A stretch of 64,000 nt of DNA from Vibrio alfacsensis (GCF_003544875.1 NZ_CP032093.1:1302001-1366000), one strand, 5' to 3'; positions 32,709 to 44,358 are shown, counted from the first letter of the stretch. Numbers and translations: made by a program. The notes: a model not told the origin generated them from the letters alone.

Positions 32709-34244
32709 TTAGTGCACGCTAGGCAATAAGCTTTCTGGCATCAGCGCATTGTGCAGTGCTAATTTGAGTAACACGTTAGCTTGTTCAATATCTGGGGCAA
32801 AGAATCGGTCTTTATCGTAGAAAGAGACCTTTTCACGTAGCATTTGCTTCGCGATTTCAATGCGCTCTGATGACTTATTCGGCGCTCGGAAATCGAGACC
32901 TTGAGCTGCGGATAGGTACTCAACCGCTAAAATACCACGCGTGTTTTCTCCCATCTCTTTCAAACGACGACCTGCGAACGTAGCCATTGATACATGGTCT
33001 TCTTGGTTCGCGGATGTTGGCAAGCTATCCACAGATGCAGGATGTGCTAGCGTTTTATTTTCGCTCGCCAATGCTGCAGCGGTAACTTGAGCAATCATAA
33101 ATCCAGAGTTCACGCCGCCATTGTCGACAAGGAAAGGAGGAAGCTTAGATAGAGCACTATCAATAAGTAGCGCCATGCGGCGTTCTGATAAGCTACCAAT
33201 TTCGGCAATCGCAAGGGCGAGATTATCCGCTGCCATTGCGACGGGCTCTGCATGGAAGTTACCACCTGAGATAATGTCGTTATCTTCTGCGAACACAAGT
33301 GGGTTGTCTGAGACGGAGTTTGCCTCTACTTGTAATATGTCTGCAGCATTACGGATTTGCTGCAAACATGCGCCCATCACTTGAGGCTGACAACGCAGTG
33401 AGTATGGGTCTTGTACTTTTTCACAATCGGTGTGAGATTCACCAATTTCACTGGTTGATTCAAGCAGATGACGGTATGCATGAGCGGCGTCCATTTGGCT
33501 TCGGTGACCACGTACGCGGTGGATACGTGGATCGAATGGTCGACGGCTACCCAGTGCCGCTTCTACCGACATTGCGCCACACACCGTCGCCGATGAGAAA
33601 AGGTCTTCTGCGATGAACAAGCCCTCAAGCGCAAAAGCCGTTGAAGCTTGCGTACCGTTAAGTAGTGCAAGCCCTTCTTTTGGGGCAAGTGTGATTGGCT
33701 CAAGACCTGCGATTTGCAGTGCTTCTAAACCGGAGATGATTTTCCCATTGTGGCGAGCTTCCCCTTCACCTAACAGTACAGTGCTCATGTGAGCAAGGGG
33801 AGCTAAGTCACCAGACGCGCCAACGGAACCTTTTTTGGGTACGCATGGGTAAACTTGTGCATTGACCAAATCAATTAACATATTGATGACTTTTAAACGC
33901 AAGCCAGAGAAGCCACGGGCGAGGCTGTTAATTTTTAGCACCATCATCAAACGAACAGTTTCGTCTGACATTAATTTGCCAATACCAGCAGCATGAGAGA
34001 GAACGATGCTGCGTTGCAACGTTTCCAGATCTTCTGGTGCAATGCGCGTATTGGCTAACAAACCAAAACCGGTGTTAATGCCGTACACGGTGCGATCTTC
34101 AGCAATCACGCGGTCGACGACTTGTGTGCTTTCATCAATTGCTGGAATGGCTTCTGGATCGAGCGTAAGGTTGACAGGTGATCGGCTCACCTGACGCAGT
34201 TCGTTTAAGCTAATATGGCCTGGCTTTAGCGTTAAATTGAGCAT
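32709..34244 (-). CDS. hutH: Histidine ammonia-lyase
   Basis: The product is 511 residues, the standard HutH size. It deaminates histidine to urocanate. The MIO-forming Ala-Ser-Gly is in [22 protein letters not shown] and [15 protein letters not shown] ([15 protein letters not shown]) active-site blocks are present. The ORF is open further upstream, but the ATG at 34244 has AAGGA eight bases before it and gives the family N-terminus MLNLTLKPG. It follows hutU by 11 bp as the last gene of the operon. Confidence 0.96.
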   Translation of the reverse strand: MLNLTLKPGHISLNELRQVSRSPVNLTLDPEAIPAIDESTQVVDRVIAEDRTVYGINTGFGLLANTRIAPEDLETLQRSIVLSHAAGIGKLMSDETVRLMMVLKINSLARGFSGLRLKVINMLIDLVNAQVYPCVPKKGSVGASGDLAPLAHMSTVLLGEGEARHNGKIISGLEALQIAGLEPITLAPKEGLALLNGTQASTAFALEGLFIAEDLFSSATVCGAMSVEAALGSRRPFDPRIHRVRGHRSQMDAAHAYRHLLESTSEIGESHTDCEKVQDPYSLRCQPQVMGACLQQIRNAADILQVEANSVSDNPLVFAEDNDIISGGNFHAEPVAMAADNLALAIAEIGSLSERRMALLIDSALSKLPPFLVDNGGVNSGFMIAQVTAAALASENKTLAHPASVDSLPTSANQEDHVSMATFAGRRLKEMGENTRGILAVEYLSAAQGLDFRAPNKSSERIEIAKQMLREKVSFYDKDRFFAPDIEQANVLLKLALHNALMPESLLPSVH

Positions 34245-34255
34245 GTCTTTCATCC

Positions 34256-35953
34256 TTACTTCAGCTTTTTCAGTTCTTCGTTGAGCATTGGTAAATCCAA
34301 CTTTTGTTCGGCAGCGCATTGTTTTGCGATGTCATAGCCTGCATCTGCGTGGCGCATTACGCCCGTTGCAGGGTCATTGTGGAGCACGCGAGCGATACGT
34401 TCGGACGCATCTTCGCTACCGTCACAGCAAATCACCATGCCAGAGTGTTGAGAGAAACCCATGCCAACGCCACCACCATGATGCAGTGACACCCAAGTTG
34501 CACCACCTGCGGTGTTTAAGAGGGCGTTGAGTAGTGGCCAATCTGAAACTGCATCGGATCCATCCATCATCCCCTCGGTTTCTCGGTTTGGACTGGCAAC
34601 CGATCCAGAATCAAGATGATCACGACCAATGACCACAGGCGCTTTTAATTCACCATTTTTGACCATCTCATTGAATGCTTGGCCGAGACGTTCGCGATCT
34701 TTCAAGCCAACCCAACAAATACGTGCTGGTAGGCCTTGGAACTGAATGCGTTCACGTGCCATGTCTAACCAGTTATGCAGATGCGGATTGTCAGGAATGA
34801 GCTCTTTCACTTTTTGATCGGTTTTGTAGATGTCTTCTGGATCGCCAGATAGGGCAGCCCATCGGAATGGCCCAATACCTTCGCAGAATAGAGGTCGAAT
34901 GTAAGCAGGTACGAATCCTGGGAAATCAAACGCGTTTTCAACGCCTTCTTCCAATGCCATTTGGCGAATGTTGTTGCCGTAATCGAGTGTCGCTGCGCCA
35001 CGGCTTTGTAGGTCAAGCATCGCTTGCACTTGCACTGCCATGGACTTTTTGGCCGCTTTTACGACGGCAGATTCGTCTTGCAAACGCATTTCTACGGCCT
35101 GAGACATGCTCCAACCTTGAGGTAAATAGCCATTAAGTGGATCGTGTGCAGAGGTTTGATCGGTGACGACGTCTGGGGTGATGTTACGATCAACCAATTC
35201 TGAGAAAATATCAGCCGCATTACCTAGCAGACCAACAGAGATTGGGGTTTCGGACTCGTTGATGATCGCCAGCGCTTCATCCAACGATGTGGCTTTTTTG
35301 TCGACATAACCAGTACGTAGGCGGTAATCGATGCGTGATTCGTCACACTCGACCGCAATCATTGAAAAACCTGCCATGGTGCCAGCCAATGTTTGCGCAC
35401 CACCCATACCGCCCAAGCCGCCAGTGAGAATCCAGCGACCTTTTGCATCGCCATCGAAGTGTTTTTTCGCTACCGATACAAAGGTCTCGTAAGTACCTTG
35501 AACGATGCCTTGTGATCCAATGTAAATCCAGCTACCTGCGGTCATTTGACCATACATCATCAAACCTTGTTTATCGAGCTCATTGAAGTGCTCCCAGTTT
35601 GCCCAATGTGGTACTAGGTTTGAGTTCGCGATGAGAACACGAGGTGCATTTTTGTGGGTAGGAAAAACACCCACCGGCTTGCCAGATTGCACTAAAAGAG
35701 TTTGGTCGTCGTCGAGCCTCTCTAATACTTCAACAATTTTATCGAAGCATTCCCAATTGCGGGCCGCACGACCAATACCACCATAAACCACTAAAGAGTG
35801 TGGGTGCTCAGCAACATCTGGGTCAAGGTTGTTCATTAACATGCGAAGAGGGGCTTCAGTAAGCCAAGATTTGGCGCGCAGTTCATTACCGCGTGGAGCA
35901 CGAATTGTTCTGCTTGTATCAAGTCGTGGATCTTGTCCCTGGCGCTGTGTCAT
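34256..35953 (-). CDS. hutU: Urocanate hydratase
   Basis: The product is 565 residues, with the NAD-binding [15 protein letters not shown], the active-site region [17 protein letters not shown] and [16 protein letters not shown] typical of urocanase. It converts urocanate to imidazolonepropionate using tightly bound NAD+ as an electrophile. It sits between hutG and hutH in the hut operon. Confidence 0.97.
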   Translation of the reverse strand: MTQRQGQDPRLDTSRTIRAPRGNELRAKSWLTEAPLRMLMNNLDPDVAEHPHSLVVYGGIGRAARNWECFDKIVEVLERLDDDQTLLVQSGKPVGVFPTHKNAPRVLIANSNLVPHWANWEHFNELDKQGLMMYGQMTAGSWIYIGSQGIVQGTYETFVSVAKKHFDGDAKGRWILTGGLGGMGGAQTLAGTMAGFSMIAVECDESRIDYRLRTGYVDKKATSLDEALAIINESETPISVGLLGNAADIFSELVDRNITPDVVTDQTSAHDPLNGYLPQGWSMSQAVEMRLQDESAVVKAAKKSMAVQVQAMLDLQSRGAATLDYGNNIRQMALEEGVENAFDFPGFVPAYIRPLFCEGIGPFRWAALSGDPEDIYKTDQKVKELIPDNPHLHNWLDMARERIQFQGLPARICWVGLKDRERLGQAFNEMVKNGELKAPVVIGRDHLDSGSVASPNRETEGMMDGSDAVSDWPLLNALLNTAGGATWVSLHHGGGVGMGFSQHSGMVICCDGSEDASERIARVLHNDPATGVMRHADAGYDIAKQCAAEQKLDLPMLNEELKKLK

Positions 35954-36010
35954 TTTAAGACTCCTTTAGTTTCACGTGTAAACCAAGTTCATGCTTGGTC
36001 TTTGTTGTTT

Positions 36011-37020
36011 TTAGGACTTATGCTCTTTTTCAGCCATCGCATTGGCAATATCCCAGCATAAGCGGGCGGCCAATCGAGCCGTCTGGCTGTCGACGTCATA
36101 AGTCGGGTTGTACTCAGCAATGTCTGCCAGCATTAGCTTGTTTTTGTAATGTAGGATTCGGTCGAGGAACGGTGAAATGATGTCGTAGCTGACACCTCGT
36201 GCCGCAGGCGCACTGACTCCCGGAGCGGTAGCTGCAGGAAAGACATCCAAATCGATCGTCAAATAGAGGTAATCGCAGTCATCAATAAAATGCTGTAATT
36301 GGGTTAAGTGGTAGCTGTGGTTCATGTAGCACAGTTGCTTGTCTTCTACATACCAAACATTCAGTTCATCCGCTTTTTGAAAAAGTGCCTTGGTATTGCT
36401 GCTGCGACTCACACCAATACAGGCATAATGGAACTTCCAATCATTACGTTGGCAAAAATGATGGATTTGATTGAACGGGGTTCCTGAGCTTGGCTTTACA
36501 TCAGTAAGCGAGCTTTCAAAAGCGCGTAAATCAAAGTGAGCATCAAAATTAATAATGCCAATCTTAGGTTGTTTTTCAGGGTGATGGGTTTTGAAAAATT
36601 CAGCTAATCCAGAAAAGGATGCCCAAGCGATTTCGTGCCCGCCACCAAGCACAACGACAGGGCTATGGGGAGAGCTTGGGCGATAGTTTGCGCACATTGG
36701 GCCTGACTGCTTTCTAGCAAGTCATCTTCGCAAATAACGGTGCCAAGATCATAGAGTGGCGTCTTTTGGTGCCATGCTAAATTTGCTAACGCTCGACGGA
36801 GTAGATCTGGGGACTTCTTCGAGCCGATACGGCCTTTGTTTCTTGCTACTCCTGCATCGGTGGCAAAGCCAAGAATCGAAACGCCCTTATTAAGTTTCCC
36901 TAACTCTTCGACTGAGGTGTTTTTTATTACGTGATGGACACGTTTTCCTAGTTCGCCATCTTCGGCATCGTGGCGGCCTTGCCAATGAAAAGACGCATTA
37001 TTTAGGTCGGATTGGGCCAT
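36011..37020 (-). pseudogene. hutG: Formimidoylglutamase, frameshifted
   Basis: Full length would be about 336 residues of the arginase/agmatinase fold, which hydrolyses formimidoylglutamate to glutamate and formamide. Metal ligands are visible in the second frame: [14 protein letters not shown] and [14 protein letters not shown]. The first frame covers the N-terminal third (SILGFATDAGVARNKGRIG). Adding one base to the G4 tract at 36667-36670 gives [16 protein letters not shown] and restores the gene. The start at 37020 follows GGAGGA and lies one base after the hutI stop. As the only broken gene of an otherwise intact hut operon, a sequencing error is likely. Confidence 0.85.
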
Positions 37021-37021
37021 C

Positions 37022-38272
37022 TTATCGTCCTCCGTGAGAAACATACTCACCATTTACTATACGACCTACCAAACGTTTTGCCCCGACTTGGTAGCTAAGA
37101 TCCGCAGGGTGTTCGATATCCCAGATAGAAAAGTCCGCATCAAAGCCAACCTCAATAACACCGCGTGACTTACCATAACCTAATGCTTTCGCCGCATTTT
37201 CAGTGACGCCGCGTAACGCTTCTTGTGGGGTTAAACGGAAAAGCGTACATGCCATATTCATCATTAGCGTTAAATCGGCAAATGGTGAGGTTCCTGGGTT
37301 GATGTCAGTGGCAATTGCCATTGGAATGTTGTGTTTTCTTAGCGATTCTATCGGTGGTAATTGGGTTTCTCGGAGGTAGTAAAATGCACCTGGAAGCAGT
37401 GTGGCAACCGTTGATGAGTTCTTTAGTGCAAGCACACCTGTTTCATCAAGGTATTCAATGTGATCGGCAGATAAGCCTTGATACTGCGCGGTTAATGCTG
37501 TTCCGCCTAAATTAGAGAGTTGTTCAGTATGTCCTTTTATACTCAAACCATGTTGTTTAGCGGACTGAAATACCCGCTCAGTTTGCACGAGGTTGAATCC
37601 GATGGATTCGCAAAATACGTCAACGCTGGTGGCCAAATTTTCTTGTGCCACGAGAGGGATGATATCGTCACAAATGTGTGTGATGTAATCATCCGCCCGA
37701 TCTTTGTACTCTGGTGGAATTGCGTGAGCGGCAAGTAGCGTTGTGGTGATTTTTACTTTGCGTTCTTTTTCTAGCGCTTTAGCGGCACGCAGCATTTTGA
37801 TTTCATCATGAAGTGTCAGTCCGTAGCCTGATTTCACTTCAACTGACGTTACTCCGCTGGCGAGCAGGCCATCAAGACGAGGGAGAGCGAGTTCAATAAG
37901 TTCCTCTTGCGTCGCTTTACGGGTGGCATGAACGGTAGAGAGAATACCACCGCCTTGCTGAGCAATCTCTTCGTATGGCACCCCATTGAGTCGCATTTCG
38001 AACTCGTTTGAACGGTTTCCGGCATAAACAAGATGCGTGTGACAATCAATGAGACCCGGCATCAATAGCTTGCTGTTGAGGTCTATCGTTTGGTCGTATT
38101 GGTTTGGGCTGAGAACAGATTCGCTTTGCACAGCATCTTTACCTCTTTCAGTCGTGCTAACGGCGATGATTTTGCCCGATTGAATGCCAACGCGAGCAGG
38201 CGGAGAGGGTAAGTAACCCATTTCTCCCTCTTGCATCGTGACCAGTCGAGCATTTTCAATCAGCAAATTCAT
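37022..38272 (-). CDS. hutI: Imidazolonepropionase
   Basis: The product is 416 residues of the amidohydrolase family. Metal ligands lie in MPGLIDCHTHLVYAGNR, the substrate-region TTTLLAAHAIPPEY, IKGHTEQ and ATDINPGTSP. It hydrolyses 4-imidazolone-5-propionate to formiminoglutamate. It is the first gene of hutIGUH, 118 bp downstream of hutC, with a HutC-type palindrome in between. Confidence 0.96.
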   Translation of the reverse strand: MNLLIENARLVTMQEGEMGYLPSPPARVGIQSGKIIAVSTTERGKDAVQSESVLSPNQYDQTIDLNSKLLMPGLIDCHTHLVYAGNRSNEFEMRLNGVPYEEIAQQGGGILSTVHATRKATQEELIELALPRLDGLLASGVTSVEVKSGYGLTLHDEIKMLRAAKALEKERKVKITTTLLAAHAIPPEYKDRADDYITHICDDIIPLVAQENLATSVDVFCESIGFNLVQTERVFQSAKQHGLSIKGHTEQLSNLGGTALTAQYQGLSADHIEYLDETGVLALKNSSTVATLLPGAFYYLRETQLPPIESLRKHNIPMAIATDINPGTSPFADLTLMMNMACTLFRLTPQEALRGVTENAAKALGYGKSRGVIEVGFDADFSIWDIEHPADLSYQVGAKRLVGRIVNGEYVSHGGR

Positions 38273-38303
38273 TTCTGTTCATCCCAAAACGTAATTGATT
38301 AAA

Positions 38304-38313
38304 TGTATATACA
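38304..38313 (-). promoter_or_regulatory. Probable HutC operator before hutI
   Basis: TGTATATACA is a perfect palindrome, 31 bp before the hutI start. Half-site-like TATACAAAT and TGTACAAAT also lie upstream of hutC (39119-39150). HutC sites in other proteobacteria have the same TGTA-TACA form; the assignment is by analogy. Confidence 0.6.
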
Positions 38314-38390
38314 AATAAATAGGAGAAAAAGCGTCACTGACAAGAGTTATGTTGCTGAAATGTGATCAAAGTGAAGAAGTTACACCTAGT

Positions 38391-39098
38391 TTACAATAGA
38401 ATCTTAGAGCTTAATTTGTATTTGTTGCCAGGATGGTAAAGTAACGCCGTACTCACCAGTTTATCTTGGCTCCAAGTACGACGGTTGAGCAGCAAACATG
38501 GTTCGTTAGCCTGCATTTTTAGATCTTGTTTAACACGTCCATCAGGAATGATGGCCTCTACCGTATGTTCAATGGCACTGAGTGGGCAATTGTTAGAAAG
38601 GTATTGATTGGGTGTCATACTGGTAAAGTCTTGAGTCAAATAACTTGGAGCATATTGACTGTTTACCCAACGTAGCTCCAATTGGATGGGAACATTATCT
38701 TCGTAATGGATGATTTCACTGTAAAAGATTGTTTTTCCTAGCATGACGCCAAGCGTGATCGCAATGCTTTCATCCGCTTTAAGTGCAATTTGTTTAAGTA
38801 CTTCACTGTGGTGTGTATGACCACGATTGCTAATTTCATCCGCAATATTACGAATATCGAGCAGAGGAGATTCTGATTTTTCTGCGGGATCGCAAACAAA
38901 CGTGCCAAGGCGAGGACGGCGTTGAAGTTTCCCCTCATTCACCAAATCTCGGATCGCCTTATTGACGGTCATTCGACTGACGCCAAACTGCTCAGTTAAC
39001 TCAAATTCCGTTGCGATGCGGTGTCCAACCATCCACTCACCAGAATTCATCTTATCTAGGATAAATTGCTTAATTTGTATGTAGAGTGGTGCAGACAT
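38391..39098 (-). CDS. hutC: Histidine utilization repressor, GntR family
   Basis: The product is 235 residues with an N-terminal GntR winged helix (LTEQFGVSRMTVNKAIRDLV, GKLQRRPRLGTFV) and a C-terminal UTRA ligand domain. HutC represses hut genes and is released by urocanate. AAGGAAA precedes the ATG. It lies directly upstream of hutI on the same strand with palindromic sites on both sides, so it probably controls itself and the operon. Confidence 0.93.
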   Translation of the reverse strand: MSAPLYIQIKQFILDKMNSGEWMVGHRIATEFELTEQFGVSRMTVNKAIRDLVNEGKLQRRPRLGTFVCDPAEKSESPLLDIRNIADEISNRGHTHHSEVLKQIALKADESIAITLGVMLGKTIFYSEIIHYEDNVPIQLELRWVNSQYAPSYLTQDFTSMTPNQYLSNNCPLSAIEHTVEAIIPDGRVKQDLKMQANEPCLLLNRRTWSQDKLVSTALLYHPGNKYKLSSKILL

Positions 39099-39293
39099 AA
39101 TGATTTCCTTTTAATTGACTATACAAATGGTGCGTGTTCTATGTACAAATTGCAAATGACACGTACTATTTTGTGAGTTGTTATAAGGAATTCGTCCGCA
39201 TTCTTATCGTCTATTACTTGCAGGAGCGGCGTCTGTTGTGTAAACAGGTATCCATCTAATTAAAATAAAGAAGACAGTCACAAAAGGAATAAC

Positions 39294-40031
39294 ATGTTTA
39301 AAAACTTAAAGCATCGCTTGGCATTGGCTCAGCAAAGTCGATACAATTTTAGATGAAATGAGCATTTTCAAGGTTCGACCTTGCGAGGGCACGTTCAAAT
39401 TAAAGGTGGTGATGTCGAGCAGCAGATCGATGCTATTACACTTAAGCTGAATACAGAAATGAAAGTAGAAGCGGATGACAGTGTGAGCTATCAAACATTC
39501 ACCATTGATCAGTTGAAAGCGGTCGACCCGTTTGTTATCCAGCCAAACGAAGAAAAGCAGGTTCCATTTGAATTAAAACTGCATGATGAAACGCCAATCA
39601 CTGCAGTTAGTGCATTAAAGAATCAATGTCATGTATGGGTTGAAACCACGCTAGACATCGGCTTTGCGATTGATCCTCGTGACCGTGATTATGTCGAAGT
39701 AAAACCGTTGTCAGTCGTTTCTCGGGTCATAAGATCGATTGAGCAAGCGGGTTTTACGATGGTCAAAGCAGATGTGGAGAAAGGCTTCTTGCGTGGCAAT
39801 GGCTTTTCCTCTCGTTCTGGCATTTATCAAGAACTAGAATTCCGTAACAATGGCTTTATCTCGACAAAAGAGATCGAATTGTCATTTATCCTTGATGGCG
39901 CTGTTGTGCATTGTTTGGTGGAAATTGATCGTTCGTTCAGCATGTCTGGTGACCAATATCGTTCATTTACATTACCGTTGGATGCGTCTGACAGCCAAGT
40001 CGCTTCTGCTCTAGCACCTGTTATTGGTTAA
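39294..40031 (+). pseudogene. SpoOM (Spo0M)-family protein, three frameshifts
   Basis: The body (from GSTLRGHVQIKGGDVEQQ onward) is a clear SpoOM-family arrestin-like protein of about 245 residues. The 5' end reads correctly only if three homopolymers each gain one base: G at 39320-39321, A at 39334-39336, T at 39365-39368, giving RLGIGSAKVDTILDEMSIF. That matches the conserved SpoOM N-terminus. SpoOM affects sporulation in Bacillus; the role in Vibrio is unknown. Three one-base losses within about 50 bp, all in homopolymers, are strong evidence of base-calling error rather than decay. Confidence 0.75.
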
Positions 40032-40179
40032 AACGATTTTTGTTTTTCGTTCGTTCGACAGCTCAGTACGAAGATTAATACGATGAATAGACGAGATTGA
40101 TAAGTGAGTGCCAACGTTCAAATAAGCTGAAATTCATGGCTTAATCGTGCTTTGGTACTTTTTCTTCTGCGTTATTTTT

Positions 40180-40219
40180 CCTTAGTTCCTTAGTTCCTTA
40201 GTTCCTTAGTTCCTTAGTT
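40180..40219. repeat. Octanucleotide tandem repeat, 5 x CCTTAGTT
   Basis: Five perfect copies of an 8-bp unit lie in the 344-bp gap 40032-40375, about 160 bp before the acyl-CoA dehydrogenase pair. Simple-sequence repeats of this kind can change copy number by slippage. The rest of the gap has no recognisable gene. Confidence 0.9.
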
Positions 40220-40375
40220 CTCCAGTGCCCCAGTCCGTTTTCCATCTATCAATCTTCTTCGGTTACGCAAAGCGATAGCTAAGTTCCTACAATCAAGCTC
40301 TAGTCCATTTGCGGGTTGCTGGCCTGTTTAACTTCTCTTCAATATATAGGCTGAGAGACAGGATTAAGAGGCCCC

Positions 40376-41623
40376 ATGAACTTTAGTTATACAGATGAAC
40401 AAATCATGATTGAACAAAGTGCATCCGACTTCTTCAGTGAAGTATCTCCGATAGAAGCTGCGCGTGAGATCATGGTGACAGAGCAAGGTTATGACGTAAA
40501 AGTATGGCAGAAAATCTGTGATGAGATGTTTTTCCACGGCATTCTCATTCCGGAGGAAAATGGTGGGTTGGGGCTTGGTTACGTTGAGTTGTGCATCGTA
40601 CTTGAACAAATAGGCGCGAAACTCGCTTGTTTACCATTTCATGCCAGTGCGTGTATGGCAACCAGTGCGTTATTGGTTGCGGGAAGTGAATATCAGAAAC
40701 AGTACTACTTTGAGCATTTACTTCGAGGGGAAGTAGCGACTCTCGCCTATACCGGTATCCATACAGGAACTAAGACCGGTTGGGGTTGTGATGCTGTAGA
40801 TGTGACCTATCAAAAGCAAGGACAGCAATATCGGCTTAATGGGACTTACCGTTATGTTTCTTTTGGCCATAACGCTCAATGGCTCATTTTGGCTGCAAGG
40901 AAAAAGGGTACGCGAGGCAAAGAAGGGATCAGTTTATTTGTCACAAAAGCCGACACTCCCGGGATATCCCGCAATTTACTGCCGACAATGGATCAAACAC
41001 AAAAGCAAGCCCAAATAGAATTAGATAATGTCCTTCTCGATGCATCATGTGTGATGCCAAATGAGGGGCATTGTGGTGAAGCGTTACATACAGTCATTGC
41101 CGTTGGGCAGATTGGATTAGCAGCGGAACAATTGGGCGGAGCTCAAGCCGTATTAGAACAGACAGTTCAATATACCCAGCAACGAACTCAATTTAACCGT
41201 CCGATTGCAAGCTTTCAGGCCGTGAAGCATCAAGCGGCAGATATGATGTTAAAAGCAGAGGCCGGCTGTTCTTCCGTCTATTACGCGGCCTGCACGGCGG
41301 ATGCAACACCCTTGGCTCGGCCAACGAGCACTGAGATCACCTTGAATGGCCGTCAACCGCTTTCAGAACGACTCAATGAGTTATGCCAAGCGGCCTATAT
41401 CGCTAAAAGCTATTGTTCAGACGCTTATTTTTTTAATGCAGCAACGGCGATTCAGCTACATGGCGGGGTCGGATTTACATGGGAATTTGATGTTCATTTG
41501 TATTTTAAACGTGCTCAGGCCAGTGGCGTTATGTTAGGGAATTCTGCTTACCATCATGAGTTGATTGCGGAGCACTTATTGCCGCTTGCAACAAAGTCAA
41601 AAAACCAATCATCAGGAGCTTAA
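40376..41623 (+). CDS. Acyl-CoA dehydrogenase family protein
   Basis: The product is 415 residues. The acyl-CoA dehydrogenase fold is recognisable in IPEENGGLGLGYVELC, the FAD-contacting QRTQFNRPIASFQAVKHQAADM and the C-terminal QLHGGVGFTWEFDVHLYFKRA. It is adjacent to a second dehydrogenase with only one base between the stop and start. Such pairs often form alpha2beta2 heterotetramers acting on bulky (including steroid-like) acyl-CoAs; the substrate here is unknown. Confidence 0.85.
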   Translation: MNFSYTDEQIMIEQSASDFFSEVSPIEAAREIMVTEQGYDVKVWQKICDEMFFHGILIPEENGGLGLGYVELCIVLEQIGAKLACLPFHASACMATSALLVAGSEYQKQYYFEHLLRGEVATLAYTGIHTGTKTGWGCDAVDVTYQKQGQQYRLNGTYRYVSFGHNAQWLILAARKKGTRGKEGISLFVTKADTPGISRNLLPTMDQTQKQAQIELDNVLLDASCVMPNEGHCGEALHTVIAVGQIGLAAEQLGGAQAVLEQTVQYTQQRTQFNRPIASFQAVKHQAADMMLKAEAGCSSVYYAACTADATPLARPTSTEITLNGRQPLSERLNELCQAAYIAKSYCSDAYFFNAATAIQLHGGVGFTWEFDVHLYFKRAQASGVMLGNSAYHHELIAEHLLPLATKSKNQSSGA

Positions 41624-41624
41624 T

Positions 41625-42806
41625 ATGAAACTGACATTTAGTACTGAAGATGAGCTGTTTCGCCATGAAGTTGCTAATTGGTTAACTAACCATCTTGTCG
41701 GTGAGTTTGAGCCGTTACGCTTTCGAGGAGGTCCTGGTGATGAACACATGTTTACTGAAGAACGTAAAGTGTGGGAGCAGCAATTAGCAAAAGGTGGCTG
41801 GACCTGCATCGGTTGGCCATTAGAAGATGGTGGTCGTGGTGCAACGATAGAACAGCAGGTCATCTTCCATGAAGAATACGCACGCGCTGGTGGGCCTGGT
41901 CGAGTCGGGCATATCGGTGAGGGCCTTGCCGGGCCAACTATCTCGATGTTTGGTACAAAGGAGCAAAAAGAACGCTACCTACCGGGTATTGTCTCGGGTA
42001 AAGAACTGTGGTGCCAAGGGTATTCGGAGCCTGATGCGGGTTCGGATTTAGCTGGGGTGAAAACGAAAGCCCGTTATGACGAGGCTATCAATCAGTGGGT
42101 CATCAGTGGCCAAAAAGTGTGGACGTCATTGGCGATGGATGCTGATTGGTGTTTTGTTATTGCGCGCTGTGAGCCTGGTTCGAGCGGCCACAAAGGATTA
42201 GGTTTTTTTCTCGTTGATATGGCACAAGAGAACGTTCAAGTTCGTCCGATCAAACAATTGACAGGAACTTGCGAATTCAATGAAGTGTTTTTTGATGACG
42301 CAGTGGCCGCCGATATTATAGGTGAGCCAGGTGATGGTTGGCGCATTGCCATGGCACTGCTGGGGCTTGAGCGTGGAGTATCAACCCTTGGTCAGCAAAT
42401 GTTGTTTCAAAACGAACTCAACGAAGTGATTGAATTAGCCAAAAAGAATGGCATGGCCGATAACTGCGATATTCGTCAGCGAATCGCGAAAGCACACAGT
42501 GAACTTACCATCATGCGTTATAACTCATTACGAATGTTGTCGTCTAAACAGTCCGGCCAGTTACAAAAAGAGGCATTAGTTTATAAGCTCTTCTGGGCGA
42601 GCTGGCATCGTGATTTAGGCAAACTTGCCATGGATGTGATGGGCCCAGAATCGGAAATATTGGCTTGTAAGTCGTACGACTTAACGCGTTTACAGTCACT
42701 ATTTCTATTTACTCGTTCTGACACCATTTATGGCGGTACAAATGAGATACAACGAAATATCATTGCTGAGCGCGGGCTGGGAATGCCAAAAGAGCCGAAA
42801 TTATAG
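41625..42806 (+). CDS. Acyl-CoA dehydrogenase
   Basis: The product is 394 residues: GYSEPDAGSDLAGVKTKA (FAD/substrate loop), ISGQKVWTSLAMDADW, and the C-terminal TIYGGTNEIQRNIIAERGLG typical of the family. The ORF is open upstream, but the ATG at 41625 follows AGGAG and sits right after the preceding dehydrogenase, which identifies the start. It is probably the partner subunit of that protein. Confidence 0.9.
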   Translation: MKLTFSTEDELFRHEVANWLTNHLVGEFEPLRFRGGPGDEHMFTEERKVWEQQLAKGGWTCIGWPLEDGGRGATIEQQVIFHEEYARAGGPGRVGHIGEGLAGPTISMFGTKEQKERYLPGIVSGKELWCQGYSEPDAGSDLAGVKTKARYDEAINQWVISGQKVWTSLAMDADWCFVIARCEPGSSGHKGLGFFLVDMAQENVQVRPIKQLTGTCEFNEVFFDDAVAADIIGEPGDGWRIAMALLGLERGVSTLGQQMLFQNELNEVIELAKKNGMADNCDIRQRIAKAHSELTIMRYNSLRMLSSKQSGQLQKEALVYKLFWASWHRDLGKLAMDVMGPESEILACKSYDLTRLQSLFLFTRSDTIYGGTNEIQRNIIAERGLGMPKEPKL

Positions 42807-42945
42807 GAGTATGTAACAATTAAACACGACTATCAGAATGAGATTGACTTGGCATTTTCAAGTGTGCATTTATTCTATGATTAAAATCGAAGTGCGATAA
42901 AAATTTTTACCTTGAATCCTATCCAAGAGTCTTCGTGAGGCACGC

Positions 42946-44358
42946 ATGAAAAGTAAGTGGCAAGGTCTTGATGGTCATATACTTGATACGGCTAGAATAG
43001 CGATGGTCGTTATCTTAGTATTTTCTATTCTTAATGTTGCTCACTTTTACATGGCACTCAAAATATTCCAGGAAAATATCGCAGATGCGGCACTTCAAAG
43101 GACGACTAACTACATTTCAAGAATACTAAAGGATGTCAATAATACGTATACATGCTTAAGTAAAACCTTGGCTGAAATATACGAGTATAAGCTACAGGGT
43201 CCCTATAATATTGATGCGATTTTACTAGACCTTAAGAACAAGAAAGAACAACTTTTTGTGCATACTATTGGTTTAGTAGACATTCGAGATAACCTCTATC
43301 TGGATAGTTTTGGTCGTGTACTTTCGATTGATACGACATCGGAAAGAGATCAATGGGTTCAAGAGTTTATAGACCAACCCGAAGATTCTCGCTATCACTT
43401 CTATGACCCCGATCAATCTGAATACGAAGCACTTTATTCCTTTTATTATGATCACAAACTTAAAATCATCTTGGTCAAGCCATCGGTATTTTTGGCGTAG
43501 GGATAAACTATGAAGCGTTCTACAGCAAGGTTCAAGGGTTGGATGAACAAGTTAGTGTCTTATTCTTAACTAAAGATGGAGAGGTGCGACTTCCGAAGAA
43601 GAATAAAGGGGAGTCAATATTTACTCTTTTCAAGAGCATATCATCAGAACAATTTGAAGCGGCTAAAATGCAGGACCGTATTGTTTATACATACAGCTTA
43701 AATAAGAGTGAGCTGTTATATATACACTACTTTAAAGACATTAACAGAATGCTTCTTATTAAAATGGATATTACAGATTACTATGTTCAATCTATTAAGC
43801 AGCATATATATTCATTTTAATTGGATTAGGCTTAACGGTAGCTATTGTAGTCCTAAATTTATTTAATAATTTATACCAGAATAAAAATTATCGCGTACTG
43901 CTTATTATGACTCACTGACTCTTTGCCGAAATCGGCAATACATTGAAAGTAGAATGCAAAAACGTGGTTATTGGCAACATGTTCAGCAATCAGGTCATTC
44001 GCTGATTGTTTTTGATATTGACCATTTTAAACATGTTAATGACACGTATGGACATCTAGAGGGTGATCGCACATTAGCACAAGTTGCATCAATCGTTAGA
44101 CGCTGCTTAAGAGAAAGTGATGAGTTCATTCGATGGGGCGGGGATGAATTCATTGTTCTTTTTGACATTAAAGCTCATGAAGCTGTCCACATTGCTAACA
44201 GAATGCGGGAAATCGTTAAACAAGAAACGATGGTTTCATTGTCTATAGGTGTTACGGATATCTTGATAGATGACAGTTATACATCTGCAATGGGTAGGGC
44301 CGACTGCGCGCTATATGAAGCAAAACAAAGTGGCAGAAATCAGGTGAAAGTTCGTTAG
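42946..44358 (+). pseudogene. Membrane sensor diguanylate cyclase, at least three frameshifts
   Basis: The first frame gives an N-terminal TM segment (ARIAMVVILVFSILNVAHF) and the start of a periplasmic sensor domain; the second continues the sensor domain; the third holds a GGDEF domain with FDIDHFKHVNDTYGH and intact RWGGDEF. One extra T at 43489-43493 (T5) gives SVFFGVGINYEAF; one T at 43815-43818 (T4) gives YSFLIGLGLTVAIVVLNL, the second TM segment; a third base is missing near 43900, before DSLT. All three changes are single-base losses. Intact, it would be a double-TM sensor making cyclic di-GMP. Confidence 0.7.
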
